The notes below the pieces were generated by a model. The model made no database searches, was not told where the DNA came from, and saw only the letters and a list, made by a program, of their open reading frames with translations. From Burkholderiales bacterium (GTDB lineage Bacteria > Pseudomonadota > Gammaproteobacteria > Burkholderiales > SG8-41), in contig JAURHM010000009.1 in NCBI GenBank assembly GCA_030833315.1, positions 1 to 64,000 of the forward strand: 64,000 nt of DNA, written 5' to 3'. The first letter of the stretch is position 1. Every line of letters begins with the position of its first letter. Position numbers and translations under genes: made by a program. This document shows, in pieces, positions 9,436 to 19,716 of this stretch.

Positions 9436-10020
9436 ATGAACCGCCTGTCACAGATTTTCCCCCTGCTGCTGCTGGCAGTGCTCGCCACACTGACCTTCTG
9501 GCTCGAGCAGGCGACACGGCAGGGTGCTCAACCCGCTGAAAACGAGCGCACCGATCCCGACTTCATCGTTGACAGCGTCGTTGCGCGCCGGCTGGATGCG
9601 AACGGCAATGTCAAACACACCCTCTACGCTTCGAAAATGACGCATTACCCGAAGGACGACAGCACCCTTCTTGTATCACCGCGCTTTGTCAGTACCGCTT
9701 CGGTGAATGCGCCGGTATCCATTACCTCAAGAACCGCGCGGGTCTCCAGCGGCGGCGAAAACATTTATTTCGAGGATGACGTACGGGTGGTCAGGGCGGC
9801 ATATGAAAACCGCAGCGAAATGACACTGCAAACCAGCTTCCTCCACGTCATGCCGGAAGACCATATCGCCCGCACCGACCGCCCCGTAACCATCACCGAT
9901 GCCCATACCGTTGCCTCGTCGATTGGCTTAGAATTGAACAGTGAAGCCCGTACCGTCAAGTTCCTATCCCATTTCCGCGGCACCTATCATGATCCGGCAC
10001 GTGCAGAAAAACGCCGCTGA
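9436..10020 (+). CDS. lptC: LPS export system protein LptC
   Basis: Single N-terminal TM, LptC domain, position between kdsC and lptA. Confidence 0.9.
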   Translation: MNRLSQIFPLLLLAVLATLTFWLEQATRQGAQPAENERTDPDFIVDSVVARRLDANGNVKHTLYASKMTHYPKDDSTLLVSPRFVSTASVNAPVSITSRTARVSSGGENIYFEDDVRVVRAAYENRSEMTLQTSFLHVMPEDHIARTDRPVTITDAHTVASSIGLELNSEARTVKFLSHFRGTYHDPARAEKRR

Positions 10021-10627
10021 CCGGCTACTGCATGCTCTCGCCGGTATCACCGGTCTGGCGCTGATGCTGTTCATTGCCGGCGTTGCCCATGCGGAAAAAG
10101 CCGATCGTGACAAACCGATCAATCTCGAAGCCGACAAGGTTTCAGTCGACGATGCCAAGCAGATCTCGAATTTCGAAGGTCGTGTGGTGCTTACCCAGGG
10201 GACGCTGATCATCCGCGGCGACCGCATGGAAGTACGTCAGGACAACCAGGGTTTCAAGACCGGCATCACCTGGGGCAATCTGGCCTATTTCCGCCAGAAG
10301 CGCGAAGGTTATGATGAATACATCGAAGGCTGGGCCGAACGCATTGAATACGACAGCCGCGCCGACAAAATGCAGATGTTCAACCGCGCATCGATGAAAA
10401 AAGGTGATGATGAAGTACGCGGTAATTACATCTCCTACGACGCCACCACCGAGTTTTTCCAGGTCACCGGCGGCAGCAAGCAGGCCAGCCCCGACAACAG
10501 CGGCCGCGTACGTGCGGTGCTGCAACCCAAACCCAAGGAAAAACCCGCGGCACAACCACCGGTGCCGCTGAAATCCGCGGCCGAAGTCAGTGCGCCGCGG
10601 GAAGCCGCGCCCGAACAGGCGCGCTGA
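9989..10627 (+). CDS. lptA: LPS transport periplasmic protein LptA
   Basis: [33 protein letters not shown]; overlaps lptC. Confidence 0.93.
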   Translation: MIRHVQKNAADRLLHALAGITGLALMLFIAGVAHAEKADRDKPINLEADKVSVDDAKQISNFEGRVVLTQGTLIIRGDRMEVRQDNQGFKTGITWGNLAYFRQKREGYDEYIEGWAERIEYDSRADKMQMFNRASMKKGDDEVRGNYISYDATTEFFQVTGGSKQASPDNSGRVRAVLQPKPKEKPAAQPPVPLKSAAEVSAPREAAPEQAR

Positions 10628-10628
10628 C

Positions 10629-11402
10629 ATGGCCAATATGGCACAGCCGAACTGCGCCGATGCTCCTGCGGCCGCAGGCCGCCATGTACTTAAGGCCGTA
10701 GGACTGAAAAAACGCTACCGTGCGCGAACGGTGGTCAAGGATGTGTCGCTGGAAGTGAATAGCGGCGAAGTCATCGGACTGCTCGGCCCCAATGGCGCCG
10801 GCAAAACCACCTGCTTTTACATGATGGTCGGACTGGTCGCGATGGATGGCGGCGAACTCCACATCGACGGCACGCGCCTCACGCACATGCCCATGCACAA
10901 CCGCGCCCGCCTCGGCCTCAGCTACCTGCCGCAGGAAGCCTCAATCTTCCGCCGGCTGACCGTTGCCGAAAACGTGCGTGCGATCCTTGAGCTGTATCAC
11001 AGCGACTCCTCCACAATTGAAGCACGGCTCGACACGCTGCTGCAGGACCTGCATGTCGAACACCTGCGCAATAATCCCGCGATCAGCCTCTCCGGCGGCG
11101 AACGGCGCCGTGTGGAAATCGCCCGAGCCCTGGCAACCGAACCCCGCTTCATTCTGCTTGACGAACCCTTCGCCGGCGTCGATCCGATCGCCGTCATCGA
11201 AATCCAGAAAATCATCGGCTTTCTGCGCGAAAGAAGCATCGGCGTTGTCATCACCGACCACAATGTCCGGGAAACCCTGGGCATCTGCGACCGCGCCTAC
11301 ATCATCAATGACGGCACCGTACTGGCCTTCGGCAAACCCGACGAGATCGTCTATAATGAACGTGTCAGAAAAGTCTATCTCGGTGAACATTTCCGGCTTT
11401 AA
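10629..11402 (+). CDS. lptB: LPS export ABC transporter ATP-binding protein
   Basis: [40 protein letters not shown]. Confidence 0.97.
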   Translation: MANMAQPNCADAPAAAGRHVLKAVGLKKRYRARTVVKDVSLEVNSGEVIGLLGPNGAGKTTCFYMMVGLVAMDGGELHIDGTRLTHMPMHNRARLGLSYLPQEASIFRRLTVAENVRAILELYHSDSSTIEARLDTLLQDLHVEHLRNNPAISLSGGERRRVEIARALATEPRFILLDEPFAGVDPIAVIEIQKIIGFLRERSIGVVITDHNVRETLGICDRAYIINDGTVLAFGKPDEIVYNERVRKVYLGEHFRL

Positions 11403-11466
11403 GACCACAGGGCGCCGCTAGCGCACACTTACCTGTCCGGGACGCGATTTTCCCATCCGGCCCTGC

Positions 11467-12906
11467 ATGAAACATTCCTTACAGCTCAAACTCTCGCAAA
11501 ACCTGACGTTGACGCCGCAATTGCAGCAGTCGATCCGGCTGCTGCAACTGTCGACGCTTGAGCTCAACCAGGAAATCGAGCACCTGCTGCAGGACAATCC
11601 GCTGCTCGAAAGAATCGACGGCGCATCCGACCCCTCTTCGCCGCAGCGCGAAACGCCGCAATCCGAGAACGCAGAAATACCGGCGGTTCCGGATGACGCA
11701 CCCCAGGAACCCGCTTCGAGCCCCGAAGAATCCGCATCATTCGATGTCGAAGACGGCCCGTCCTACAACAGTGCCGGCAGCAACGACAACGAGGATGATG
11801 ATTACGCACCTCTGGTCGAACAGCCGCCGAGCCTGAGCGCACACCTGACGGCGCAGCTGTCGCTGCTCCACCTGTCGGAGCGCGACAAACGGCTGGTCAG
11901 CCTGCTGATCGACTCGCTCAACGACGACGGCTACCTGCCGCAGACCCTCGAAGAAATCGGCGAGATGCTGCCGCCGGAGCTCGATGTCGACCAGGATGAT
12001 TTGGCCATTGCTCTGCAGCACCTGCAACATCTGGAGCCGGTGGGTGTCGGCGCGCGCAACCTGGCCGAATGCCTGTCATTGCAACTGGCCGCAATGCCGG
12101 AAGATACCCCGCAGCGCGACGCCGCGCTGGAAATCGTCAGGCATCATCTGGATGTGCTTGCCGCTCGCGACTTCACCCGTCTCAAGCGCACACTGAAGTG
12201 CGACGACGACTGCCTACGCATCGCGCAGAAACTGATCACCAGCCTCAATCCCAAGCCGGGCCGCGACTTCTCTTCCGAGGAAACGCGGTTCGTCATCGCC
12301 GACGTCATCGTCCGCAAAACCAAGGGCCTGTGGCTCGCCACACTCAACCCCGACGCCATGCCGCGGCTGCGGGTCAACCGCATGTATGCCGACATCCTGC
12401 AGCGCAACCGCGGCGGCAGTGCCCAACAGCTCAATTCACAGCTGCAGGAAGCCAAGTGGCTGATCAAGAATGTGCAGCAGCGTTTTGAAACCATACTCCG
12501 CGTTTCGCAGGCCATTGTCGACCGCCAGCGCAACTTCCTGGAACACGGCGAGGTTGGAATGCGGCCTCTTGTGCTGCGCGAAATCGCCGAAACGCTAACA
12601 CTGCATGAATCCACGGTGTCGAGGGTTACCACACAAAAATTCATGCATACGCCACGCGGCATTTTCGAGCTGAAATATTTCTTCGGTAGCCATGTCGCCA
12701 CCGAAGCCGGCGGCGCAGCGTCGAGCACCGCCATCCGCGCACTGATCAAACAGCTGGTCGGTGCGGAAAACACCCGGGCGCCGCTCAGCGACGGCCAGAT
12801 ATCGGAATTGCTCGGCCAGCAGGGTATAGTGGTGGCGAGGCGTACCATCGCAAAATACCGCGAATCGATGCAAATCCTCCCAGTAAACCTCAGAAAAACG
12901 CTTTAA
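11467..12906 (+). CDS. rpoN: RNA polymerase sigma-54 factor
   Basis: LTPQLQQSIRLLQLSTLEL N-terminus, ARRTIAKYRE RpoN box. Confidence 0.97.
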   Translation: MKHSLQLKLSQNLTLTPQLQQSIRLLQLSTLELNQEIEHLLQDNPLLERIDGASDPSSPQRETPQSENAEIPAVPDDAPQEPASSPEESASFDVEDGPSYNSAGSNDNEDDDYAPLVEQPPSLSAHLTAQLSLLHLSERDKRLVSLLIDSLNDDGYLPQTLEEIGEMLPPELDVDQDDLAIALQHLQHLEPVGVGARNLAECLSLQLAAMPEDTPQRDAALEIVRHHLDVLAARDFTRLKRTLKCDDDCLRIAQKLITSLNPKPGRDFSSEETRFVIADVIVRKTKGLWLATLNPDAMPRLRVNRMYADILQRNRGGSAQQLNSQLQEAKWLIKNVQQRFETILRVSQAIVDRQRNFLEHGEVGMRPLVLREIAETLTLHESTVSRVTTQKFMHTPRGIFELKYFFGSHVATEAGGAASSTAIRALIKQLVGAENTRAPLSDGQISELLGQQGIVVARRTIAKYRESMQILPVNLRKTL

Positions 12907-12920
12907 AAAAAGGAGAAACC

Positions 12921-13250
12921 ATGAACCTGCACCTGACGGGCCAACACATTCAGATCACTCCAGCTATCCGCGACCATGTCTCGCACAAGCTGGAAAAGAT
13001 CACCGCCCATTTCGATCACGTGATCGATATCAACGTCATCATGACGGTGGAAAAACTCCAGCACAAAGTCGAGGCCAAGATGCACCTGAGCGGCAAGGAG
13101 ATTTTCTGCGAATCCCACAGCGAGGACATGTATGTCGCCATCGACCATCTTGTCGGCAAACTCGACCGCGCGGTGATCAAGCACAAGGAAAAGAACCTCT
13201 CCCATCGTCACGACACCGCACCGATCAAACACCGCGCAGTCGAAGAGTAA
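12921..13250 (+). CDS. hpf: Ribosome hibernation promoting factor
   Basis: HPF/YfiA fold sequence MNLHLTGQHIQITPAIRDHV downstream of rpoN. Confidence 0.93.
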   Translation: MNLHLTGQHIQITPAIRDHVSHKLEKITAHFDHVIDINVIMTVEKLQHKVEAKMHLSGKEIFCESHSEDMYVAIDHLVGKLDRAVIKHKEKNLSHRHDTAPIKHRAVEE

Positions 13251-13281
13251 ACTGCCCACTGAATCGCGACCCCCGTACGCC

Positions 13282-13767
13282 ATGAATCTGATCGCCAAGC
13301 TGCTGCCCGCCTCGAACATCCTGCTGGACACCGATCTGACCAGCAAAAAAAGGGTTTTTGAGCAGGCCGGCCTGCTGTTCGAAAACAGCCAGCATGTCGC
13401 GCGCAACGTGGTGTTCGACAGTCTGTTCGCGCGCGAGAAACTCGGGTCCACCGGCCTGGGTCAGGGCGTCGCGATTCCGCACGGCCGCATCAAGGGCCTC
13501 AAGGCGGCTACGGGGGCCATCATCCGCATGCAGAACCCGGTCCCGTTTGACGCCCCAGACGGTCAGAGCGTGCGGCTGGCCTTCGTATTGCTGGTTCCGG
13601 AACGCGCTACCGACGAACACCTGCAGATCCTTTCGGAGCTGGCGCAGATGTTCTGCGACAAACCGTTCCGCGAAAAACTGTTCACCGCCGCAACCCCGGA
13701 TGATTTTCTACAGTTGATTAACCAATGGGAACCCAATGCCGCAGGTCAGCATAGCCCGGCTGTTTGA
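13282..13767 (+). CDS. ptsN: PTS IIA-like nitrogen regulatory protein
   Basis: EIIA domain; GQGVAIPHGRI phosphorylation-site motif. Confidence 0.95.
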   Translation: MNLIAKLLPASNILLDTDLTSKKRVFEQAGLLFENSQHVARNVVFDSLFAREKLGSTGLGQGVAIPHGRIKGLKAATGAIIRMQNPVPFDAPDGQSVRLAFVLLVPERATDEHLQILSELAQMFCDKPFREKLFTAATPDDFLQLINQWEPNAAGQHSPAV

Positions 13768-14680
13768 CGACACCCGTGAAAAACTGCAGCTGACGTGGGT
13801 TGCCGGCCGCGACGGCGCCGACAAGGGGCTTGACAGCGAACTGACCAAGGACTCATCGAAAGGCCTGGTCGGCCACCTCAACTTCATTCATCCCAACCTG
13901 ATCCAGGTGCTGGGACAGTCCGAAGTCAATCACCTGAACGGCCTTGAACCGGCCGAGTGCCGCGAATTGCTGAACCGCACGGCAACCCGTGAGCTATCCT
14001 GCTTCATCATCGCCGGCGCCAACAGCATCCCGCCGGCGCTGCTGGAAGTGGCTGAAGCCACCCATACGCCGCTGTTCACCTCGCCGATCCCCAGCGTCGA
14101 ACTGATGTGGATCCTGCGTCCGCACCTTGCGCGCACACTGGCCGACTCCACCACTGTGCATGGCGTGTTCCTCGATGTACTCGGCGTCGGCGTGCTGATC
14201 ACCGGCGACTCAGGCGTCGGTAAAAGCGAGCTGGCGCTGGAGCTGATCAGCCGCGGCAGCGGACTGATCGCAGACGACGTGGTCGAGTTGTACCGCGTCG
14301 GCCCGGAGAGCGTCGAGGGCCGCTGCCCCTCACTTTTGCGCGATTTCCTTGAAGTGCGCGGTCTCGGCGTTCTCAACATCCGCACGATTTTCGGCGAAGC
14401 CGCGCTGCGCCCGCGAAAAAACGTAAAGATTGTCGTCCATCTCGAAAAACCCTCGGGCTCCGATCCGACCTTCCTCGACCGTCTGCCGCTCAAACCCGGT
14501 ACCGAATCGCTGATGGAAGTGGAGATCCGCAAAGTCACAATCCCCGTCGCAGCGGGTCGCAACCTCGCCGTGCTGACCGAAGCTGCCGTACGCAACCATG
14601 TGCTGCAGATGCGCGGCATCGACAGCACGCGGGAATTCGTCGAACGCCAGTCACAGGCAATGCATAACCAAGACGACTGA
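13736..14680 (+). CDS. hprK: HPr kinase/phosphorylase
   Basis: GDSGVGKSELALELI Walker A and EVRGLGVLNI signature. Confidence 0.95.
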   Translation: MPQVSIARLFDDTREKLQLTWVAGRDGADKGLDSELTKDSSKGLVGHLNFIHPNLIQVLGQSEVNHLNGLEPAECRELLNRTATRELSCFIIAGANSIPPALLEVAEATHTPLFTSPIPSVELMWILRPHLARTLADSTTVHGVFLDVLGVGVLITGDSGVGKSELALELISRGSGLIADDVVELYRVGPESVEGRCPSLLRDFLEVRGLGVLNIRTIFGEAALRPRKNVKIVVHLEKPSGSDPTFLDRLPLKPGTESLMEVEIRKVTIPVAAGRNLAVLTEAAVRNHVLQMRGIDSTREFVERQSQAMHNQDD

Positions 14681-14694
14681 ACGGCGCTGATCCG

Positions 14695-15534
14695 ATGCAA
14701 CTAATCCTGATCACCGGACTTTCCGGCTCCGGCAAAAGCGTGGCACTGGCGGTGATGGAAGACGCCGGCTTCTACTGCGTCGACAATCTGCCGGTAAACA
14801 TGGTTGACGCGCTGGTCGAAGCGCTGCGCAGTTCCGGCACTGAGCGTGTCGCACTGACCATCGACGTCCGCACCGGCGAAGCCATCACCGGATTGCCCGC
14901 TCTGGTCACACGGCTGCGCGAAGGCGGCATCGAAGTCCGCGTGATTTTCCTTGAAGCCAAGTCTGAAACGCTGATCAAGCGCTACTCCGAGACCCGCCGC
15001 CGCCATCCGCTGTCGGTAACGGGATTGACGCTGCCGGAATGCATCGCCCGCGAAAAAGAGCTTGTCGCCGGCATCGCCGACATGGCCCACCACATCGACA
15101 CCAGCGACCTTGCGCCCAATACCCTGCGCAGCTGGATCAAGGATTTTGCTGCGGCGCCGGTCGCCGGACTCACGCTGCTGTTCGAGTCCTTCGGCTTCAA
15201 GCACGGCATTCCGCTCGTTGCTGATTTCGTGTTCGATGTTCGCTGTCTGCCCAATCCGCACTACGATCCAAAGCTGCGCCCGCTGACCGGCTGCGATGAA
15301 CCGGTCGCCGCCTTCCTGCGCGCAACCCCGGATGCGATGCGCATGCTGGAAGACATCAGCCGCTTCATCAGCGACTGGCTGCCGGCCTTCGAACGCGACA
15401 ACCGCAGTTATCTGACGGTGGCGATCGGCTGTACCGGCGGCCGCCACCGCTCGGTGTTTTTTGTCGAAACCCTGGCAGCGCGTTTCCGCGACCGCACGCG
15501 CACGCTCGCCCGCCACCGCGAACTCGGCGCATGA
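14695..15534 (+). CDS. rapZ: RNase adapter / nucleotide-binding protein RapZ
   Basis: ITGLSGSGKSVAL, IGCTGGRHRSVF. Confidence 0.95.
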   Translation: MQLILITGLSGSGKSVALAVMEDAGFYCVDNLPVNMVDALVEALRSSGTERVALTIDVRTGEAITGLPALVTRLREGGIEVRVIFLEAKSETLIKRYSETRRRHPLSVTGLTLPECIAREKELVAGIADMAHHIDTSDLAPNTLRSWIKDFAAAPVAGLTLLFESFGFKHGIPLVADFVFDVRCLPNPHYDPKLRPLTGCDEPVAAFLRATPDAMRMLEDISRFISDWLPAFERDNRSYLTVAIGCTGGRHRSVFFVETLAARFRDRTRTLARHRELGA

Positions 15535-16136
15535 CGGACGTTCGCGAAGTTCCGCTGTTTCCGCTGGGCACGGTGCTGTTTCCGGGCGGTCTGTTGCCGC
15601 TGAAAGTTTTCGAGCAGCGTTATGTCGACATGACCAAGGCCTGCCTGCGTGACGGTACGCCTTTCGGTGTCTGCCTGATCCGCGAAGGCCAGGAGATCGG
15701 CCAGCCGGCGACGCCGCAGTCTACGGGCTGCCTCGCCACCATTGAACAGTGGGATGTGCCGCACCCCAATCTGTTCACGCTGGTTGCGCGCGGCGGTGAC
15801 CGCTTTCGCGTCCTCGACACCACCGTCAACAGCAGCGGACTGATCATCGGCAAGGTTGAAATGCTGCCGCAGGCCTCAGCGAACGCCGAAATGGATGCCG
15901 CCTGCGAAGAAGTCTTACGCCTGGCGATCAAACGCGCCGGCGCCGACAGCGTGCCCGGCCCCATCCAGCTCGACAATCCGGTGTGGGTCAGCTACCGGCT
16001 CGCCGAAATCCTGCCGATCACACCGCAGGAAAAACAGGCCTTGCTGGAAATCACCGATACCGATGCACGCATGGCTCGGTTGCGGGATCTGCTGCTGACC
16101 CACGGTATCATCGAAAAAGTCAGAAAAAACAAATAG
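15531..16136 (+). CDS. LON N-terminal (peptidase S16) substrate-binding domain protein
   Basis: VPLFPLGTVLFPGGLLPLKVFEQRY. Confidence 0.9.
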   Translation: MTDVREVPLFPLGTVLFPGGLLPLKVFEQRYVDMTKACLRDGTPFGVCLIREGQEIGQPATPQSTGCLATIEQWDVPHPNLFTLVARGGDRFRVLDTTVNSSGLIIGKVEMLPQASANAEMDAACEEVLRLAIKRAGADSVPGPIQLDNPVWVSYRLAEILPITPQEKQALLEITDTDARMARLRDLLLTHGIIEKVRKNK

Positions 16137-16159
16137 TTGAAGATCACATGCAACTGACA

Positions 16160-17236
16160 TCAACTCTTGCGGGAGCGCGCGACCAGTTGTTCCAGGATAT
16201 CGCGCACCGGCGTCGGAATCGCCGCGCCAACGGCTTCTTCGACTGACAACCAGATCAGACCGGGCTCGGAAACGCCTGGTGGCCAGGCTTTGACCAGCGC
16301 AGGTTGAGGCAGGATGTCGAGATGATAATGCGTGAAGCCATGCGCAATCACCGGCAGCGCCTCACGCAGCTCCACCCGCGCACCATACCGCTGCGCGCAT
16401 ACCGCAACGGCATCCGCATCCGCATCCGTTTCCGGAAAACACCACAGCCCCCCCCAGATGCCGGATGGCGGCCTTTTCTCCAGCATCACCTCGCCCGCGC
16501 GCTGCAGGACCAGCATCTGCGTGCGCCGCTGCGGCAGAACCTTGCGCGGTTTGCGCGTCGGCAATTCAGCGGTACGCCCGTTTTTTTGTGCGATACAGAG
16601 CGTCTGCACCGGGCATTCGGTGCAGCGCGGATTACGCCGGGCGCAGACAGTCGCTCCGAGATCCATCAGCCCCTGGGTATAGGCGCGCAAGCCTGTTTTC
16701 GGCAGCAGCAGTTCCGCCTGCTCCCACAACTGCGCAGCAACGGCGCTGTCACCGGGATAACCGGCGATCCCGCGCACACGCGCCAGCACGCGTTTGACGT
16801 TGCCGTCGAGAATCGCGCCGCGTTTTCCGAATGCAAACACCAGGATCGCTGCGGCTGTTGACCGGCCGATGCCGGGCAGTGCCGTCACTTCATCCATCGT
16901 CTGCGGAAATTTGCCGCCATGCCCGGCAACCATCACCTGCGCGGCACGGTGCAGATTACGCGCGCGCGAGTAATAACCCAGACCGCTCCACAAAGCGAGT
17001 ACATCATCCGCCGGTGCAGATGCCAGGGTGGCGATGGTCGGGAATCGCTCAAGAAACCGTTTGTAATACGGGATCACCGCGGTGACCTGAGTCTGCTGCA
17101 GCATGATCTCCGAGAGCCATACCGCGTAGGGATCACGCGTCTGCTGCCACGGCAGGTCGTGGCGGCCATGCTTTTTCTGCCAGGCAATCATCGCCGGGGC
17201 GAATTCCGCGATTGACTTGTCGGCACGCGTATTCAT
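16160..17236 (-). CDS. mutY: A/G-specific adenine glycosylase
   Basis: LPWQQTRDPYAVWLSEIMLQQTQV; CX6CX2CX5C cluster; C-terminal NUDIX-like domain. Confidence 0.96.
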   Translation of the reverse strand: MNTRADKSIAEFAPAMIAWQKKHGRHDLPWQQTRDPYAVWLSEIMLQQTQVTAVIPYYKRFLERFPTIATLASAPADDVLALWSGLGYYSRARNLHRAAQVMVAGHGGKFPQTMDEVTALPGIGRSTAAAILVFAFGKRGAILDGNVKRVLARVRGIAGYPGDSAVAAQLWEQAELLLPKTGLRAYTQGLMDLGATVCARRNPRCTECPVQTLCIAQKNGRTAELPTRKPRKVLPQRRTQMLVLQRAGEVMLEKRPPSGIWGGLWCFPETDADADAVAVCAQRYGARVELREALPVIAHGFTHYHLDILPQPALVKAWPPGVSEPGLIWLSVEEAVGAAIPTPVRDILEQLVARSRKS

Positions 17237-17306
17237 CGCTGCTTGATTTCAAAAAAGGCCGTGCGGGATATCGTGCGCCGGATCATAAGACATTCAGCGG
17301 GCATCA

Positions 17307-17380
17307 TGGAGCGGGTGAAGGGAATCGAACCCTCGTATGCAGCTTGGGAAGCTGCCGTTCTGCCATTGAACTACACCCGC
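17307..17380 (-). tRNA. tRNA-Gly(CCC)
   Basis: Cloverleaf on minus strand GCGGGTGTAGTTCAATGG...CTTCCCAAG...GGTTCGATTCC...CACCCGCTCCA; anticodon CCC, encoded CCA. Confidence 0.95.
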
Positions 17381-17532
17381 ATGGGCGGTATTTTAACGGC
17401 TGAACAGTTTGAGCGCCAACCACTTCACTGATGCCGGCACGCTGACATCAAGAGGGCGCAGGTGGGTTGCCCAGAGCGTGACATCGGTGGTGTTAATAGC
17501 GGTTCTGAAGGACTAAAAGTTCAATTTGGAAC

Positions 17533-17802
17533 TCAATGGAGCTTGGATGTATCTGGTGGAGCACCGATGTATTGATTAATCCCTTTAGCTGTTACTTCCC
17601 TCATGAACTCGTCCCAAGCATCCTGATCAGAATCAAATAAGTCATCCCAGACAGTGTGATTGCCGTCCAGATCAATGACTTCTAGCGCCCATTTAGAACC
17701 TGTTGTCTCAAGCGTATAGATGCAGACCTCAACAGTCTTGCCCTTATCGGTGTAGAGCCGTGACAGTGGTGAATCAATAACTTCTGGATCTTTCTTTGCC
17801 AT
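17533..17802 (-). CDS. Hypothetical small acidic protein
   Basis: MAKKDPEVIDSPLSRLYTDKGKTVEVCIYTLE; lower-GC segment. Confidence 0.55.
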   Translation of the reverse strand: MAKKDPEVIDSPLSRLYTDKGKTVEVCIYTLETTGSKWALEVIDLDGNHTVWDDLFDSDQDAWDEFMREVTAKGINQYIGAPPDTSKLH

Positions 17803-17942
17803 GGCTAGTCTCGTGTTCAGGTCATTAGTTTCTATTTTATGCCTAAAACGAATGGGCGTATGGCAGTGGCAGTGAAGCGGTAGTGCATAGAAAAACAGGG
17901 AACACATTGGCTCCCTGTAGCGTTCAGTGACTGATTAGCGTT

Positions 17943-18110
17943 TTATGCAGTCTGTTCTTCCGCTTTCCGACTTTCTTCAGCGCAGATACCGCATTTCAGA
18001 ATGCATTGCTTTAGAGGATTGCATCCGAGTGCAATCCGTTGACGCTGCTTTCTAGCCTCTTGTTGCTTACAGAAATCGGTATCACATGAAGTTCCAGATA
18101 CTTCTGACAT
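17943..18110 (-). CDS. Cys-rich 55-aa hypothetical protein (not in ORF track)
   Basis: MSEVSGTSCDTDFCKQQEARKQRQRIALGCNPLKQCILKCGICAEESRKAEEQTA read from minus strand. Confidence 0.5.
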   Translation of the reverse strand: MSEVSGTSCDTDFCKQQEARKQRQRIALGCNPLKQCILKCGICAEESRKAEEQTA

Positions 18111-18378
18111 GATTTTCCTAAAGTCGGGTTTGATTCTGGATGTTACCTGATTGCTTTAGCTTTTACGGCTGCGTTGCTGGTAAGCAGGGTTCAGTAAGTT
18201 TGAACTCTTATCTATCGAATTGAGACTGATGGATGTGTTCAGAAATTCTCGTTCGGAAAATTTCAGCAATCACTTTTCTTTCATTTCTACTTTAGCAAGT
18301 CATCCGTGGTGGTTGCTTACAATGACGTTTAAAACGACGATTCATAACCCATTAGGCTGGTCGAATTTCAGCTATAAA

Positions 18379-19716
18379 TCAGGGCCGCCACATCGGGCGC
18401 GCCGGCAAGGCGTCCTCGAGCAGCGACTGCCCGAGAAAAAAATACGAGTCGAAATGGTCGCGCGGCACGATCTCGACGCCGTTTTCGATTCCCGCCGCAT
18501 TGCCGTTCTGCATCCACCAGCGGGAATGCTCCCCGAGAAACGGCGCATCGGCCGTAAAAAAAGAGAAGCGATGCCCGGCCTCGTGCAGCCTGCGGTCCAT
18601 CGAGTTCGCGGCTACCGGCTCCAGCCAGTCGCCTTGGGTGCCACTGGCGCGATAAGCGGTCAGCGCGATATTGAACACCCGTTTCCCCGCCAGCTCGCGG
18701 AAAAAGAACACACCCGATTTGAGGTCGCCGAAGCCCCACCAGTCCGCCGGCGAGCGGTTGTGCGACACGTGGCTGGTGTGCGCCGCCAGCAGCGCTCGCC
18801 GCGCGTCCTGCATCTCCATCACCAGCATCAGGTTGCGCCCCTGCGCGCGGTCACGCTCGTTCCAGCTGAGCACGTCGTCCGCCTGTTCGAGGTGATAGAA
18901 ACCGAGCCAGCCGAGCAGCGTCGAGGCCGAGAGCGCCAGTTCGTAGGCATCAGCGGCGGCGACAGCATCCCCCGCACTGCGTGCGGCCTGCCCCGCGGCC
19001 CGCGCCGTCTCCATCACACCGGTCAATGCGGCGCGACAATCTTCAAACCGGTTTTCCGGCAGGAATCGCGGCCCCTTGCGGGGGGCCGGTAACCTGCGGT
19101 CGAGTTCATCCCAGGAACGGGCGCCGTAACCGGGGCAACTGCTGCGGACGCGGCCATGCAGGGCGGCAGGCGCATCGATGCGGCCCTGCAGCCGGTCGAT
19201 CTGTTCGTAATGCATCCACGGCCGGTCCCAGACATCGACGCCGCGCAACAGCACCGGGTCGGCGGAATTGGCGCGGTTGTGCTCGCACAGCCATTCCCAC
19301 AACCCGCGGTCTGCTGCGGTGGGCATGTAGAGCACGTCCAGCGGCAGCGGTGTCAGCGTCTTGCTGCATGAAGCCAGCCACCGCGCCAGTTCGAGGCTGC
19401 GCAGCGGCGGATTTTCCCAGGCGATCAGGCGCAAGCCGTGGCGGGAGACGAGGTAACGGATCAGACGCGTCTGCACGCGCAGCAGGCCTGCGGAACCGTG
19501 GACGCTTTCGCCGATGGCGATAACATCGGCCGCGGCAACGCGTTTTCCCAGAACCGCATCAAGTTCCGCATCCGCGAGGGATTCCGGCTGGGCACTGAAT
19601 TCGACAACCCCGGGAAGTGCCGCCTGCACGGAACCGCCCGTGAGGACGCAGGCGGTCAACAACAGCGCTACAAATCTTCCGACAGCGCTACCGCTCAGGC
19701 GCGCGACACCCGGCAC
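18379..19716 (-). CDS. Erythromycin esterase-like protein with signal peptide
   Basis: IAIGESVHGSAGLLRVQTRLIRYLVSRHGLRLIAWE; VSHNRSPADWWGFG pattern typical of EreA-like family. Confidence 0.8.
   Translation of the reverse strand: MPGVARLSGSAVGRFVALLLTACVLTGGSVQAALPGVVEFSAQPESLADAELDAVLGKRVAAADVIAIGESVHGSAGLLRVQTRLIRYLVSRHGLRLIAWENPPLRSLELARWLASCSKTLTPLPLDVLYMPTAADRGLWEWLCEHNRANSADPVLLRGVDVWDRPWMHYEQIDRLQGRIDAPAALHGRVRSSCPGYGARSWDELDRRLPAPRKGPRFLPENRFEDCRAALTGVMETARAAGQAARSAGDAVAAADAYELALSASTLLGWLGFYHLEQADDVLSWNERDRAQGRNLMLVMEMQDARRALLAAHTSHVSHNRSPADWWGFGDLKSGVFFFRELAGKRVFNIALTAYRASGTQGDWLEPVAANSMDRRLHEAGHRFSFFTADAPFLGEHSRWWMQNGNAAGIENGVEIVPRDHFDSYFFLGQSLLEDALPARPMWRP

Noticed and set aside
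17307-18370. Classical tRNA-integrated genomic island
   Set aside because: The tRNA 3' end faces mutY, away from the AT-rich segment; no integrase and no obvious att repeat were seen.
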